Positions 1-9,904 of a stretch of DNA of 64,000 nucleotides are shown in pieces (position 1 is the stretch's first letter; every line of letters starts with the position of its first letter). The position numbers and the translations under genes are program-made. The notes under the pieces were generated by a model that saw only the letters and a list, made by a program, of their open reading frames with translations, ran no database searches and had not been told where the DNA came from. Source of the stretch: Planctomycetota bacterium. Its GTDB lineage: Bacteria; Planctomycetota; UBA1135. The stretch is taken from assembly GCA_024229395.1 (NCBI GenBank), contig JAAESM010000037.1:1-64000 (forward strand), written 5' to 3'.

Positions 1-591
1 GAGCGCAACATCGAAGCCGGCGCTTGGGTGGGTCCTGGTGCATCGTTGGCTTCGTTCTATGCCGTCGATGCCGCCGAAGTCACCTTGCCAATCGCAGCAG
101 TGCAATTGGACAACCTAGGCCTGGCAGTGGCGGGTTCTTCCGCACCGATTGACGTCACCTTTGAAACTCAAGTTGGCGACCGCACTGCCTACTGGAAGGG
201 GCGCATTGTGCGCACCGAAGCAAGTATCGATCCTGGCACCCGGATGATCACCGCCATCGCCCAAATCGATGCTCCCTTCGAAGCCAGCGCCGACGGTACT
301 CCAGCTCTGGCCCCAGGCATGTTCCTGCGCGCCACCATCTCCGGTCGCGAGTTGACCAATGTCTATCGCGTTCCGCGTTCAGCCGTGCTGGATGGCGACG
401 TGGTGCGTGTAGTAGATGATGCCAGTCAGGCCCATGAACTGGGAGTGGAAGTGCTATATCGCACTGCAACCGAATGCCTGATCGGGGAAGGTCTGCAGTC
501 TGGTCAACAGTTGATCATCAGCACCCTGCCGTTGTTCGTTGAGAGCATGGACGTCGTAATCATGGATGCGCAAGCAGGAGAGCAACAGTGA
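1..591 (+). CDS. RND efflux periplasmic adaptor (HlyD/MFP family), 5' truncated by window edge
   Basis: Frame is open upstream of the listed GTG at 28 (ERNIEAGAWVGPGA...). C-terminal adaptor-like sequence with LAPGMFLRATISGRE. The next gene is an RND permease with GTGA overlap. Confidence 0.85.
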   Translation, partial: ERNIEAGAWVGPGASLASFYAVDAAEVTLPIAAVQLDNLGLAVAGSSAPIDVTFETQVGDRTAYWKGRIVRTEASIDPGTRMITAIAQIDAPFEASADGTPALAPGMFLRATISGRELTNVYRVPRSAVLDGDVVRVVDDASQAHELGVEVLYRTATECLIGEGLQSGQQLIISTLPLFVESMDVVIMDAQAGEQQ

Positions 592-3500
592 ACGGCATCA
601 TTTCATGGTTCGCCCACAACAGTGTGGCGGCCAACCTCACGATGGTGGCGATTCTGGTGGTCGGCGCAATGACCGCCACGACCTTGAAGCAGGAAGTTGT
701 TCCTGAGATCGTCGTCGAATCGGCCACGGTTTCGGTGGCTTATCCTGGTGCCTCGCCGGCGGAAGTCGAGGAAGGCATCATCATGCGCATCGAGAAAGAG
801 GTGCAAGGGTTGGCCGGTGTGGATCAAGTCAAAGCTACCGCCAACGAAGGCTTTGGCGTGGTCACGATCGATTTCCTCGATGGTGAGGATCGCGAAAAGC
901 TACTCGATGACATCAAGGCGGCAATCGGTCGCATCGACAACTTCCCCGCCGACGCCGAGGAGCCGCAGGTCGAGTTGATTGAGATCAACAACCGCGCCAT
1001 GCAAATCGCTGTCTGGGGTGACACCGACCAGAAGACCTTGCGCGAGGCCGGACGCTTGCTCGAGGACAACCTCATCAAGCAGAAAGACATCTCCTTGGTG
1101 ACCCTGTCGAACGCACCTGATTTTGAGATTGCGATTGAAGTCTCCGAAGAGGCGCTGCAGCGTTATCGCATGACCTTCGATGAAGTCGTTGCAGCCGTGC
1201 GTATGAGTTCCCTCGACCTCCCTGGTGGTGGCATCAAGACCAGTGCCGGAGAAATCCTGTTGCGCACCAAGGGGCAGGCCTATGTGGCCACCGAGTTCGA
1301 GGCGATCCCACTACGCACTTTCGCCGACGGCACACGCATCACCATCGGCGACGTCGCCCAGATCCGCGATGGCTTCGCCGAATCAGATCAAGGTACGCGT
1401 TTCAACGGCAATCCCGCGGTGATGCTGCATGTGTTCCGCGTTGGCAAGCAAGAGGCCCTAGTGATGGCCGATCAGGTGCTGGATGCGATCGCGCTCACCG
1501 AAGCAAGCCTTCCATCGGGCATTCACCTGACCAAGAGCATGGATGACACCCTCATCCTGCGCAGTCGTTTGGATCTGATGTTGCGCAACGGCCGATCCGG
1601 TCTGTTGCTGGTGCTTATCTCGCTGGCAATCTTCCTGCGCTTGCGCCTGGCCTTCTGGGTCACGCTCGGTATCCCGCTGGCTTTCCTTGGCGCAGCCGTG
1701 TTGATGCCCTCGCTTGGCGTCTCGGTGAACCTGATCTCCCTGTTCGGCTTCATCGTTGTGCTGGGAATCGTGGTCGATGATGCCATTGTGGTGGCGGAAA
1801 ACGTGCACGAACATCGACAACGTGGCAAGTCAGGCCTGCAAGCCGCCGTCGAAGGCGCACAAGAGATGGCCAAGCCGGTGATCTTCGCAGTCCTCACCAC
1901 CATCATGGCCTTCATCCCCATGCTGCTGATGCCCGGCAACATGGGACAGTTCTCGCGCAACATCCCATTGGTGGTCATCGCGGTGCTGGCATTCTCGCTG
2001 GTCGAATCGCTGCTGATCCTTCCGGCGCACTTGAAGCATCTGCCTGCCGACGCCAAGACCCATAAGGTTGGCCCTTGGGAACGCGTGCAGAATGTCGCCG
2101 ACGCCGGCGTGGAATGGTTCATTGCCAGGATCTACAAGCCCTCCTTAGATATCTCCCTGCGTTGGCGCTATGCCGTGGTCGCGGCGGGCATCGCCTTATT
2201 CATGGTGGCGATCGGCTACGTGGCCAGTGGCCGCATTAAGTTCAACTTCTTCCCTCCTATCGAAGCCGACAACGTGATGGCGGAGCTGCAGATGCCGCTC
2301 GGTACTCCGGTCGCACAGACCGAGACCGCCATCAGGCGCTTCGAAACCGCCGCCCAAGAGCTGCAGGCCGAGTTGTTCAACGAGCAGGGTAATCCGCTGA
2401 TCATGTACATCACCACGTCCATTGGTTCGCAGCCGATGAAGACTCAACAGCAGAATTCTGGCGGCGTGGCGTCTGCCGGCTTCACAGGTGGGCATTTGGC
2501 TGAGGTCAACATTGAGCTTATTTCCGCCGAAGAACGCGAAATGTCCGGGCGCCAGATCATGGCGAAGTGGCAAGAGCGCGTTGGCGCAGTACCAGGAGCC
2601 GAAGAGGTCAGCTTCTCGTCAGACCTAATGGCGGCGGAAGGCGACATCAACATCCAGCTGGCTGGTGCAGGCATGGACTCGCTGCAGGCGGCGGCTTTGG
2701 AGCTGCGCGAACGGCTGATGTTGGTGGCAGGAGTCACGAGCGCGCGCGACACCTTCGTGCTGGGCAAGCGTGAGTTGCAGCTGGAACTCACTCCAGAAGG
2801 CGAAGCCCTCGGTTTCCGCCTTGCCGACCTTGGCCGCCAAGTGCGCCAGGCATTCTATGGAGAAGAGGCACAAAGCATTCAGCGCGATCGCGATGAGGTC
2901 GACGTGATGGTGCGCTACCCGCGTGTAGACCGGGAACAGCTCGCCACCTTAGAGACCATGCGTTTGCGAACCCCAGACGGACGAGAGGTTCCATTCTCGG
3001 TGGCTGCAACGGCCACCATGGGCCGAGGCTACTCGAAAATCGACCGCCTGGACCGACGTCGGAGCCTCAGTGTGCTGGCAGATATCGACAAGGAGAGCAC
3101 CACGCCGGACACCGTGCTGGCAGCAATCTCGGCAGAATTCCTGCCGGACCTGCTGGGGCGCTATCCAGGCATGACCTACAGCTTGGAGGGGCAACAGAAG
3201 GAGCAGAGCGAATTCATGGGCACCTTGATGCGCATCAATGCGATGGCGCTGCTGGCGATCTTTGTGCTGCTGGCAATCCCGCTGAAATCCTATGGACAGC
3301 CACTGATCATCATGTCGGCCATCCCCTTCGGCATGATTGGGGCCATTGCCGGGCATGCCATGTTGGGCTATGACCTTGCAATCTTCTCCCTAATTGGAGT
3401 GGTGGCGCTGAGCGGCATTGTGATTAACGACTCCCTAGTGATGATGGACTTGATCAACCGTGAGCGAGAATCGGGTTTGCCAGTGCTACAAGCGGTCCGA

Positions 3501-3740
3501 GATTCCGGAGTACGGCGCTTTCGGGCCATTATGCTGACCACAATGACCACGTTCTTGGGACTAACTCCGCTTTTGTTAGAAAAGAGCTTACAGGCCAAGT
3601 TCCTGATTCCGATGGCGGTTTCGGTGGCATTTGGCGTCGTGTTTGCTACGCTGATTACATTGATACTGGTGCCCTCTCTCTACCTAATCGGCGAGGACAT
3701 CAAGAGGCTTGCAATCCGCCACCTCCACTCTGGACACTAA
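588..3740 (+). CDS. Efflux RND transporter permease subunit (AcrB/HAE1-like)
   Basis: 1050 aa. MNGIISWFAHNSVAANLTMV start, VSVAYPGASPAEVEEGI, and the GIVVDDAIVVAENVHEH motif in the TM4 region. Confidence 0.95.
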   Translation: MNGIISWFAHNSVAANLTMVAILVVGAMTATTLKQEVVPEIVVESATVSVAYPGASPAEVEEGIIMRIEKEVQGLAGVDQVKATANEGFGVVTIDFLDGEDREKLLDDIKAAIGRIDNFPADAEEPQVELIEINNRAMQIAVWGDTDQKTLREAGRLLEDNLIKQKDISLVTLSNAPDFEIAIEVSEEALQRYRMTFDEVVAAVRMSSLDLPGGGIKTSAGEILLRTKGQAYVATEFEAIPLRTFADGTRITIGDVAQIRDGFAESDQGTRFNGNPAVMLHVFRVGKQEALVMADQVLDAIALTEASLPSGIHLTKSMDDTLILRSRLDLMLRNGRSGLLLVLISLAIFLRLRLAFWVTLGIPLAFLGAAVLMPSLGVSVNLISLFGFIVVLGIVVDDAIVVAENVHEHRQRGKSGLQAAVEGAQEMAKPVIFAVLTTIMAFIPMLLMPGNMGQFSRNIPLVVIAVLAFSLVESLLILPAHLKHLPADAKTHKVGPWERVQNVADAGVEWFIARIYKPSLDISLRWRYAVVAAGIALFMVAIGYVASGRIKFNFFPPIEADNVMAELQMPLGTPVAQTETAIRRFETAAQELQAELFNEQGNPLIMYITTSIGSQPMKTQQQNSGGVASAGFTGGHLAEVNIELISAEEREMSGRQIMAKWQERVGAVPGAEEVSFSSDLMAAEGDINIQLAGAGMDSLQAAALELRERLMLVAGVTSARDTFVLGKRELQLELTPEGEALGFRLADLGRQVRQAFYGEEAQSIQRDRDEVDVMVRYPRVDREQLATLETMRLRTPDGREVPFSVAATATMGRGYSKIDRLDRRRSLSVLADIDKESTTPDTVLAAISAEFLPDLLGRYPGMTYSLEGQQKEQSEFMGTLMRINAMALLAIFVLLAIPLKSYGQPLIIMSAIPFGMIGAIAGHAMLGYDLAIFSLIGVVALSGIVINDSLVMMDLINRERESGLPVLQAVRDSGVRRFRAIMLTTMTTFLGLTPLLLEKSLQAKFLIPMAVSVAFGVVFATLITLILVPSLYLIGEDIKRLAIRHLHSGH

Positions 3741-4080
3741 GAACGTGGAATTCAACATCTCACCGGAGCAACTCAAGGAACTTCTCGCCAAGCGTGACAA
3801 GGTCCGTGTGATTGACGTCCGTGAACGCGAAGAATGGGATATCTGCCACTTGCCTGAGGCAGAACTTTTCCCCATGTCACGCTTCAGTGAGTCTCAAGAA
3901 GAGCTCATGGAAGTCGAAGACCCTATCGTGGTCTATTGCCACCATGGAATCCGAAGTGCTGGCGTTTGCAGCCAGCTCCGCTATCTAGGTAAGGGCAACG
4001 TTTTCAATCTCTCAGGCGGCATCGATCGTTGGTCAGCTGAAGTTGACCCTTCTGTGCCCACCTATTCCACAACTAGCTGA
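3709..4080 (+). CDS. Rhodanese-like domain protein
   Basis: VIDVREREEWDICHLPEAELFP and active-site loop VVYCHHGIRSAGVC. Start ambiguous (TTG 3709 or GTG 3745). Confidence 0.9.
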   Translation: MQSATSTLDTKNVEFNISPEQLKELLAKRDKVRVIDVREREEWDICHLPEAELFPMSRFSESQEELMEVEDPIVVYCHHGIRSAGVCSQLRYLGKGNVFNLSGGIDRWSAEVDPSVPTYSTTS

Positions 4081-4335
4081 ATTTCGAACCTTATCGGCGT
4101 CCAACGCCCATTTTTACCCAATTTTTCGATTTCCAGCATCTTATTGCGACCCCAAAAATTGGGAGTTTTTCGAAAAAAAGTGGGAAAAGTGCCTGCGTTT
4201 CCTGGACAGATGAGAATTCGTGGGATAAACCTAGTTGATGGTCGAGTGCACCTCAATCCCATGGTGCGTCGGCTAGCCCCCTCCCTTTCCGGGCTTTTGC
4301 CCATACCTTTGTCCCTAGGCTTCAGGAGAAACTGA

Positions 4336-5508
4336 ATGTTCCGTAGCATTGTCGCATCCGCGGCGGTCGTGGCCCTTGCCGCGAGCGCATCCGCTCAAAC
4401 ACCCCAGCAAATCGCTGGCAATCTTGAAAAAGTTACCAATAGCACCACCATCCAATACACGATGGGTGAAGGCTACCAGGTTGTAAACACCGCTCAGCGC
4501 TCCGGCCCTGAAACGATTTTCAACAACCGTGACGGTAACATCTACTACTACACCACCCGCGCCAACACCGATGAGTTTGTTGATGAGGGTTCGTTCCACA
4601 TGGCTGGTGTCAACGGCACCGAGCAGATCAACGGCATGGTCTTTGATTACTGCTCGACCGTATCTGACGCAGTTGGTGACGCAATCGACATCGAACTTCG
4701 CATGTACGATGAAGTTGTTGGCTTTACCGGTATCACCGGTTGGGTTGACGCAAACACCCGCAACGAGAAGTGCGGTTACCTGCTCGCTGGCATGCCTGGT
4801 GACACCGCTATGACCGGCGTTTCTTGCTGGCTCGTGACTCTTGACCTGAACGCAGGTTTCGAGTGCACCTTGCCACAAGAGCAGTCTGCTGGTGGTATGG
4901 AGAACTTCGGTCACTCCTCCGTCTTCATGGATGCAGCTAACAGCGCTGGTACCGGTCCTTTGTTGGATAGCCTTTGGGGCACCCAGCTCGGTAACGACTA
5001 CGGCGTACAGGATTACTTCGAGTACTACGACATGTCTCAGGCACTTGGTGCTGAGTACCTCGGTACCTACTGGTACGGTGGTGGCATGAAGGCTCAGGCT
5101 AACTTCTTGACCTCGTACGATGGTAACCCAACGGACACCGAGGCTTACTACAGCGCAGCTCCAGGCACTGCTGACACCGTTGACCTTCAGGCCGACGTTG
5201 AAGTACGCGCTGGTCAGGCTGCTGGTTGGACCATCACTAACGTGAACGCTGGTTCTAACTACGCTCTGATCGCTTCGACCGCCAAGATCGACGTCGCTCG
5301 CTTGGTTGGTGGTAACGCTCACATCTTGCTGAACTGGATCTCTGCTCCTTTGTTGCCTGCTCCATTCGTAATGGCTGGCGGTACCTACGCTCAGAACCTT
5401 CCAGGTGCATTGCCACCAAGTATCAACGTTCAAGCTGCTGAGTACGTAGGTGCTCTGACCCCAGCTAACATCGTTGGTATGTCGAACGGTTTGACCCACT
5501 CCAACTAA
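4336..5508 (+). CDS. Secreted protein of unknown function, paralog of the next gene
   Basis: Signal peptide MFRSIVASAAVVALAASASAQ. Near full-length similarity to 5648-6802 (TMGEGYxV...QRSGPETIFNNR..I.YY). Strong codon bias. Confidence 0.9.
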   Translation: MFRSIVASAAVVALAASASAQTPQQIAGNLEKVTNSTTIQYTMGEGYQVVNTAQRSGPETIFNNRDGNIYYYTTRANTDEFVDEGSFHMAGVNGTEQINGMVFDYCSTVSDAVGDAIDIELRMYDEVVGFTGITGWVDANTRNEKCGYLLAGMPGDTAMTGVSCWLVTLDLNAGFECTLPQEQSAGGMENFGHSSVFMDAANSAGTGPLLDSLWGTQLGNDYGVQDYFEYYDMSQALGAEYLGTYWYGGGMKAQANFLTSYDGNPTDTEAYYSAAPGTADTVDLQADVEVRAGQAAGWTITNVNAGSNYALIASTAKIDVARLVGGNAHILLNWISAPLLPAPFVMAGGTYAQNLPGALPPSINVQAAEYVGALTPANIVGMSNGLTHSN

Positions 5509-5525
5509 GGATTGAGTTAACACTG

Positions 5526-5583
5526 GATGACTTCGGTCATCGACTGACGCCCTGCAGCTTGCTGCAGGGCGTCTTTCTTTTTG
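5526..5583 (+). terminator. Tandem hairpins: TTCG-tetraloop hairpin then a 13-bp stem terminator
   Basis: GATGAC-TTCG-GTCATC (5526-5541), then GACGCCCTGCAGC-TT-GCTGCAGGGCGTC (5546-5573) followed by TTTCTTTTTG. Confidence 0.9.
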
Positions 5584-5647
5584 CCCCTCCAATCCCAAGT
5601 TCTATTCCTGGTTGCCGCCATTCGGCAATCCACTAATATTAAGTCCT

Positions 5648-6802
5648 ATGATTTCTTACCTGACAACTGCTCTGGCGTTTGCCGCGATCGCCGCGAGCGC
5701 CTCTGCTCAAACTCCACAACAAGCAAGTCCTTCCTTGCAACCAGCGATTACCCCTACCGCTTTGGAATACACCATGGGTGAGGGTTACGAAGTGATTTCA
5801 CAGGACCAACGTTCCGGTCCGGAGACGATCTTCAATAATCGCATTGGTGGCATCTACTACTACATCACCATTCCTCAAACCGAGGAATGGGTCGATGAGG
5901 GCTCCTTCGCCCTGCATGGCGTGAACAACACCGAGCAGATTAATGGCATGAGCTTTGACTACTGCTCTTCTGTTCCAGACCCACTCGGTGATGGCATCGA
6001 CATTGAACTGCGCTTTTATGAAGAGACCATCGGTTTCTCCGGAGTCAGCGGCTGGGCAGATGCCAACAACCGCAATGAGAAGTGCGGCTACGTAATCCCT
6101 GGCTTGCCTGGCGATACCACCTTGGCGGGACTCAGCTGCTGGGCCATCAACCTGAATTTAGCGGGCGGCTTCGAATGCACCCTGCCTCAAGAGCAGACGC
6201 TCGGTGGCATGGACAACTTCGGTTGGTCCAATATGTACCTCACCGCCAGTTCGATCGGGGCAACCGGCCCCTTCCTGGGTGGCACAAGTGGTTATGGCGT
6301 GCAGGATTACTACGAGCTGTATGACCTAACCCAACCTCTAGGTTCCGAATACCAAGGCACCTTCTGGTTCGGTGGCGGCCCCAGCGTACAAGCCAACTTC
6401 CCAATGTCCTTGGAGGGCAATCCAACCGATACGTCGGCGTATTACAGCGCCACTCCTGGCACGGCAGATTCGATCGACTTACAAGCTGACGTGCAAGTGC
6501 GTGCAGGCCAACCTGCTGCTTGGACGGTCACCAACCCAACTGCCGGCAGCAGCTACGCGCTTATCGCATCCGGAGGCTCCGCCGATGTGCCTGGACTTGT
6601 CGGCGGCCAGGCACACCTATTGGTGAACTGGCTGGGCAATCCACTGCTTCCAGTACCGGTGGTGATGGTTGGTGGTTCCTATCTTCAGCTCATGCCGAAC
6701 GCGCTTCCACCCGCCGTCCACGTTCAAGCCGCGGAATACTCCGGTGCGCTCACGCCGAGTAACATCACCGCGATGTCAAACGGCTTGAGACACGCGAACT
6801 AA
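5648..6802 (+). CDS. Secreted protein of unknown function, paralog of the preceding gene
   Basis: Signal peptide MISYLTTALAFAAIAASASAQ. Upstream extension to 5612 judged unlikely. Confidence 0.88.
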   Translation: MISYLTTALAFAAIAASASAQTPQQASPSLQPAITPTALEYTMGEGYEVISQDQRSGPETIFNNRIGGIYYYITIPQTEEWVDEGSFALHGVNNTEQINGMSFDYCSSVPDPLGDGIDIELRFYEETIGFSGVSGWADANNRNEKCGYVIPGLPGDTTLAGLSCWAINLNLAGGFECTLPQEQTLGGMDNFGWSNMYLTASSIGATGPFLGGTSGYGVQDYYELYDLTQPLGSEYQGTFWFGGGPSVQANFPMSLEGNPTDTSAYYSATPGTADSIDLQADVQVRAGQPAAWTVTNPTAGSSYALIASGGSADVPGLVGGQAHLLVNWLGNPLLPVPVVMVGGSYLQLMPNALPPAVHVQAAEYSGALTPSNITAMSNGLRHAN

Positions 6803-6833
6803 TCGCCCACGCGCATTGATATGGTGCTACAGC

Positions 6834-8879
6834 ATGAAGCTGTTGTCACCCGTCCTTCTACTTGGTGCCCTATCTGTGGGTTGGTTCCTTCCTCAAGAGC
6901 CTCAAGCTCCACAACCGCAACAGGAAGCGGGCACCACCATCCTGACCGAGGTCTTGCATCTCGGAAATGATGAGACCCCTGAGTGGCCGGAAGCGGCCGC
7001 CGCTCCGGATGCGGCCAACAGTTACGAGTTTCATTTCGAGGCGAGGGCCGGCAGCAAGGAACGTGCGCTTGAAATCACTTCCCGCCATGTCAATGACTCG
7101 TGGAAGGTCGAGCTGAATGGCAAGCTCCTCACCACGCTGAAGACCGGCGACCCACGAGTCATGACGGTCTATCCCCTGCCGGTTGGCTTTCTCGTCGATG
7201 GGGATAACGTCATGCGTGTCTCGCAAAGTCGGATCAGTGATGACATCACCTTCGGCCCAGTGCGCTTGCTTGATCGCGGCATCGGTGAGATCCATCAAGT
7301 TGCGCCATTGCGGGTAAAGGTGACTGATGCAGAGACCGGCGCACCACTGCCAGCTCGCATCACGGTGGTTGACGAGAATGACGAACTTGCTCCCATGTAC
7401 TTCGCCGACCGTCATCACACTCCAGTACGCACTGGCTTCGCGTACACCGACGCACACGGCGAAGCCCTGCTGCAACTTGGTGCCGGCAAGCACACGATCT
7501 ACGCCAGCAGAGGACCGGAATGGAGTTATTCCGAAGTTTCGCTTACCCATGCCTATCAATCAGAAAGCTCCGTCGAACTGAGCCTGCGCCATGAAGTGAA
7601 CACCAATGGTTGGGTGTCGGCTGATACCCACATCCACACTTTGACCTTCAGTGGCCATGGTGATTCCTCTTTGGAGGAACGCATCCTGACCTTGGCAGGT
7701 GAAGGTCTCGATGTTGCGATCGCAACCGATCACAATCATCACACTGATTACAGCGCGGCACAAAAAGAAGCAGGGCTGCTCGGCAGTTACTTGTCGATCG
7801 TCGGCAATGAAGTCACCACCGACATCGGCCACTTCAATGCCTTCCCTTACACCGTCGATGGTCCCCTTCCAGATGCCAAGATCATCGACTGGTATGAGTT
7901 GGATAAGGAGATGCGCGCCAAGGGTGCCGAAGTAGTCATCCTCAATCACCCGCGTTGGCCGGATGTGCAACGCGGTCCTTTTGGCGTTTCCAACCTCGAC
8001 GCGCGCACCGGGTATTTTGAAGATGGTCTGAAGCTTCCGGTCGATGCAATCGAGGTCTTCAATAGCACGGACCCCGGCACCGATTGGGATGTCATCGTGG
8101 CTGATTGGTTCAGCTTGTTGAACGCCGGTTCGATGGTGCGCGGTGTTGGCAGCTCGGACTCGCACACCGTTGGGGATCCCGTCGGCCAAGGACGCACTTG
8201 GCTGCGTAGCTCCACAGATACCCCAAGTCAGATCGATACCGCCGAGTTGTACCGTCATTTCCGCGATGGCGTGTCCTCGATGGCCATCGGCCTGTTCGGT
8301 TGGGCCAATGTGCAAGGTCAGGCTTCCGGCAGCCTGGTCACTCCCAAGGATGGCGAACTGAGCATCCAGTTCCACATCGCCGGCGCCTCCTGGGCGGATG
8401 TAGATGCTGCCAAGGTCTACATGAATGGCGTGGTGGTGGCGCAATCGGAAACGATGCACCGCAAGGAGGACGAGCCGCTCGACACCAACGTCTGGTTCAC
8501 CATCCCCGCACCAAAACACGATGCATGGTTGGTGTGCGGAATACGCGGCCCGAATCCCAAGGGCGTATGGCGCTACACACTGATGCCTGGCCTGGTCTTG
8601 ATGACCAATCCAGTCTGGATCGATGCCGACGGCGATGGCAAATACACCAGCCCCGCCGCCACCGCCAAACTCCATCTGGATGAAGTCGTCATCGATGCGG
8701 AACGCGGACCACAGATCCATACCTTGGCTAAACTCATGTCGACTTGTGACAGCGCCATCGCGGTCCAGGTGATGGCTCAAGCAAAACAGCGATGGGGAGC
8801 CGATTACCCTGATAAACTTGAGCTGATTGCCTCCCTGAGCAGCCGCTACAAGGCTCGCCTATTGGATTTGCTTGACTAG
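6834..8879 (+). CDS. CehA/McbA-like metallohydrolase with PHP-type domain, secreted
   Basis: N-terminal signal MKLLSPVLLLGALSVGWFL. GWVSADTHIHTLTFSGHGDSSLEER, IATDHNHHTDY, GSSDSH. Confidence 0.85.
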   Translation: MKLLSPVLLLGALSVGWFLPQEPQAPQPQQEAGTTILTEVLHLGNDETPEWPEAAAAPDAANSYEFHFEARAGSKERALEITSRHVNDSWKVELNGKLLTTLKTGDPRVMTVYPLPVGFLVDGDNVMRVSQSRISDDITFGPVRLLDRGIGEIHQVAPLRVKVTDAETGAPLPARITVVDENDELAPMYFADRHHTPVRTGFAYTDAHGEALLQLGAGKHTIYASRGPEWSYSEVSLTHAYQSESSVELSLRHEVNTNGWVSADTHIHTLTFSGHGDSSLEERILTLAGEGLDVAIATDHNHHTDYSAAQKEAGLLGSYLSIVGNEVTTDIGHFNAFPYTVDGPLPDAKIIDWYELDKEMRAKGAEVVILNHPRWPDVQRGPFGVSNLDARTGYFEDGLKLPVDAIEVFNSTDPGTDWDVIVADWFSLLNAGSMVRGVGSSDSHTVGDPVGQGRTWLRSSTDTPSQIDTAELYRHFRDGVSSMAIGLFGWANVQGQASGSLVTPKDGELSIQFHIAGASWADVDAAKVYMNGVVVAQSETMHRKEDEPLDTNVWFTIPAPKHDAWLVCGIRGPNPKGVWRYTLMPGLVLMTNPVWIDADGDGKYTSPAATAKLHLDEVVIDAERGPQIHTLAKLMSTCDSAIAVQVMAQAKQRWGADYPDKLELIASLSSRYKARLLDLLD

Positions 8880-8882
8880 CTC

Positions 8883-9416
8883 ATGAGATTACCGACTTCC
8901 ACCCTTGCGCAGACGGCTGTATTCGCCCTCGGAGTGCTCGTGCTTGGTGTATTGAATAGCTACATCAATCCCAACGCACTGCGGCTGCATGTGGCGCACA
9001 TCAACCCTACTGAGATCCACAATGGCGGCGAGGGCAAGGGTTTGGAGCATGGCTATCAGACCGCCAGTGCGGAAGATGTGAAGAGTTATCTGGATCTGCT
9101 CTATGAGGATCCGCCCTACGTGATGATGATCGATGCGCGCAGTGAAGCGCATTACCAAGAGGGCCATATTCCTGGCTCCTTCCTGCTCGATCATTACCAC
9201 CAGGATCAGTACATCAAGGAACTCAAACCGACCCTCGAAGAATCCGCCATCATCGTGATCTACTGCACCGGCGGCGATTGCGAAGACAGCATCTTCTTGA
9301 GCAACAGTTTGGTCTACAACCACGGTGTTGAGAAGGAGAAGATCTTCATCTTTGAAGGTGGCGTCGAAGTCTGGGAAGAAAAGGGCTACCCCATGAAGGA
9401 GGGCGCCGAACGATGA
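8883..9416 (+). CDS. Membrane-anchored rhodanese-like domain protein
   Basis: N-terminal TM; MIDARSEAHYQEGHIPGSFLLD; VIYCTGGDCEDS loop. ATGA overlap with the next gene. Confidence 0.85.
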   Translation: MRLPTSTLAQTAVFALGVLVLGVLNSYINPNALRLHVAHINPTEIHNGGEGKGLEHGYQTASAEDVKSYLDLLYEDPPYVMMIDARSEAHYQEGHIPGSFLLDHYHQDQYIKELKPTLEESAIIVIYCTGGDCEDSIFLSNSLVYNHGVEKEKIFIFEGGVEVWEEKGYPMKEGAER

Positions 9417-9904
9417 GAAGTTATCTTCCCTTGTTCATTCGCGTGGCCGTTGCGGCCTTGCTGATCTCCTATGGCGTGGAGAAATTCCAGGATCCGGTCA
9501 ACTTCCTGAAGTCGATCCACGAGTACGACATCCTGCCAGTGCAACCAAGCTGGATGCTGAACCTTGGCCCCAACGTGATCCCGATTCTGGAACTGGCAGC
9601 TGGCCTGTGCATCCTGTTCGGTTTCCTGCGTCGCGGCGCTGCGGTCTTCATGGGCGGCTTCCTGGTGCTGTTCACCGGCGCGATCCTGTGGCGCACTCTT
9701 GGTGTGATGGATGAGACCGGTCAAGCCTTCTCCGAGATCGCATTCGATTGCGGTTGCGGCGGTGGCGAAGTGGTCATCTGGGAGAAAATGGTGCTCAACG
9801 CCGCGTTGATTGTCGGCACCTTCTACTGCATGTTCGAGCGCGGCGTGGTCTCGATGCAGGTCGCCAAGGACTCCGCTGGCGACTCCGCCAATCATGGCGA
9901 CTAA
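9413..9904 (+). CDS. DoxX/MauE-family membrane protein
   Basis: 163 aa, four hydrophobic segments, SYGVEKFQDPVNFLKSI..., LELAAGLCILFGFLRRGAA. Confidence 0.8.
   Translation: MRSYLPLFIRVAVAALLISYGVEKFQDPVNFLKSIHEYDILPVQPSWMLNLGPNVIPILELAAGLCILFGFLRRGAAVFMGGFLVLFTGAILWRTLGVMDETGQAFSEIAFDCGCGGGEVVIWEKMVLNAALIVGTFYCMFERGVVSMQVAKDSAGDSANHGD

Noticed and set aside
4117-4170. CCCAATTTTT/AAAAATTGGG inverted repeat followed by T5
   Set aside because: Possible terminator for the rhodanese gene, but the stem is AT-rich with a 27-nt loop, so it is too weak to call.
4315-5598. 427-aa minus-strand ORF
   Set aside because: Antisense to the well-supported secreted gene 4336-5508. It is an artefact of that gene's extreme codon bias, and the product is low-complexity Val/Ser/Thr-rich without domains.
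7560-8780. 406-aa minus-strand ORF
   Set aside because: Antisense shadow of the PHP metallohydrolase gene. No recognisable motifs.
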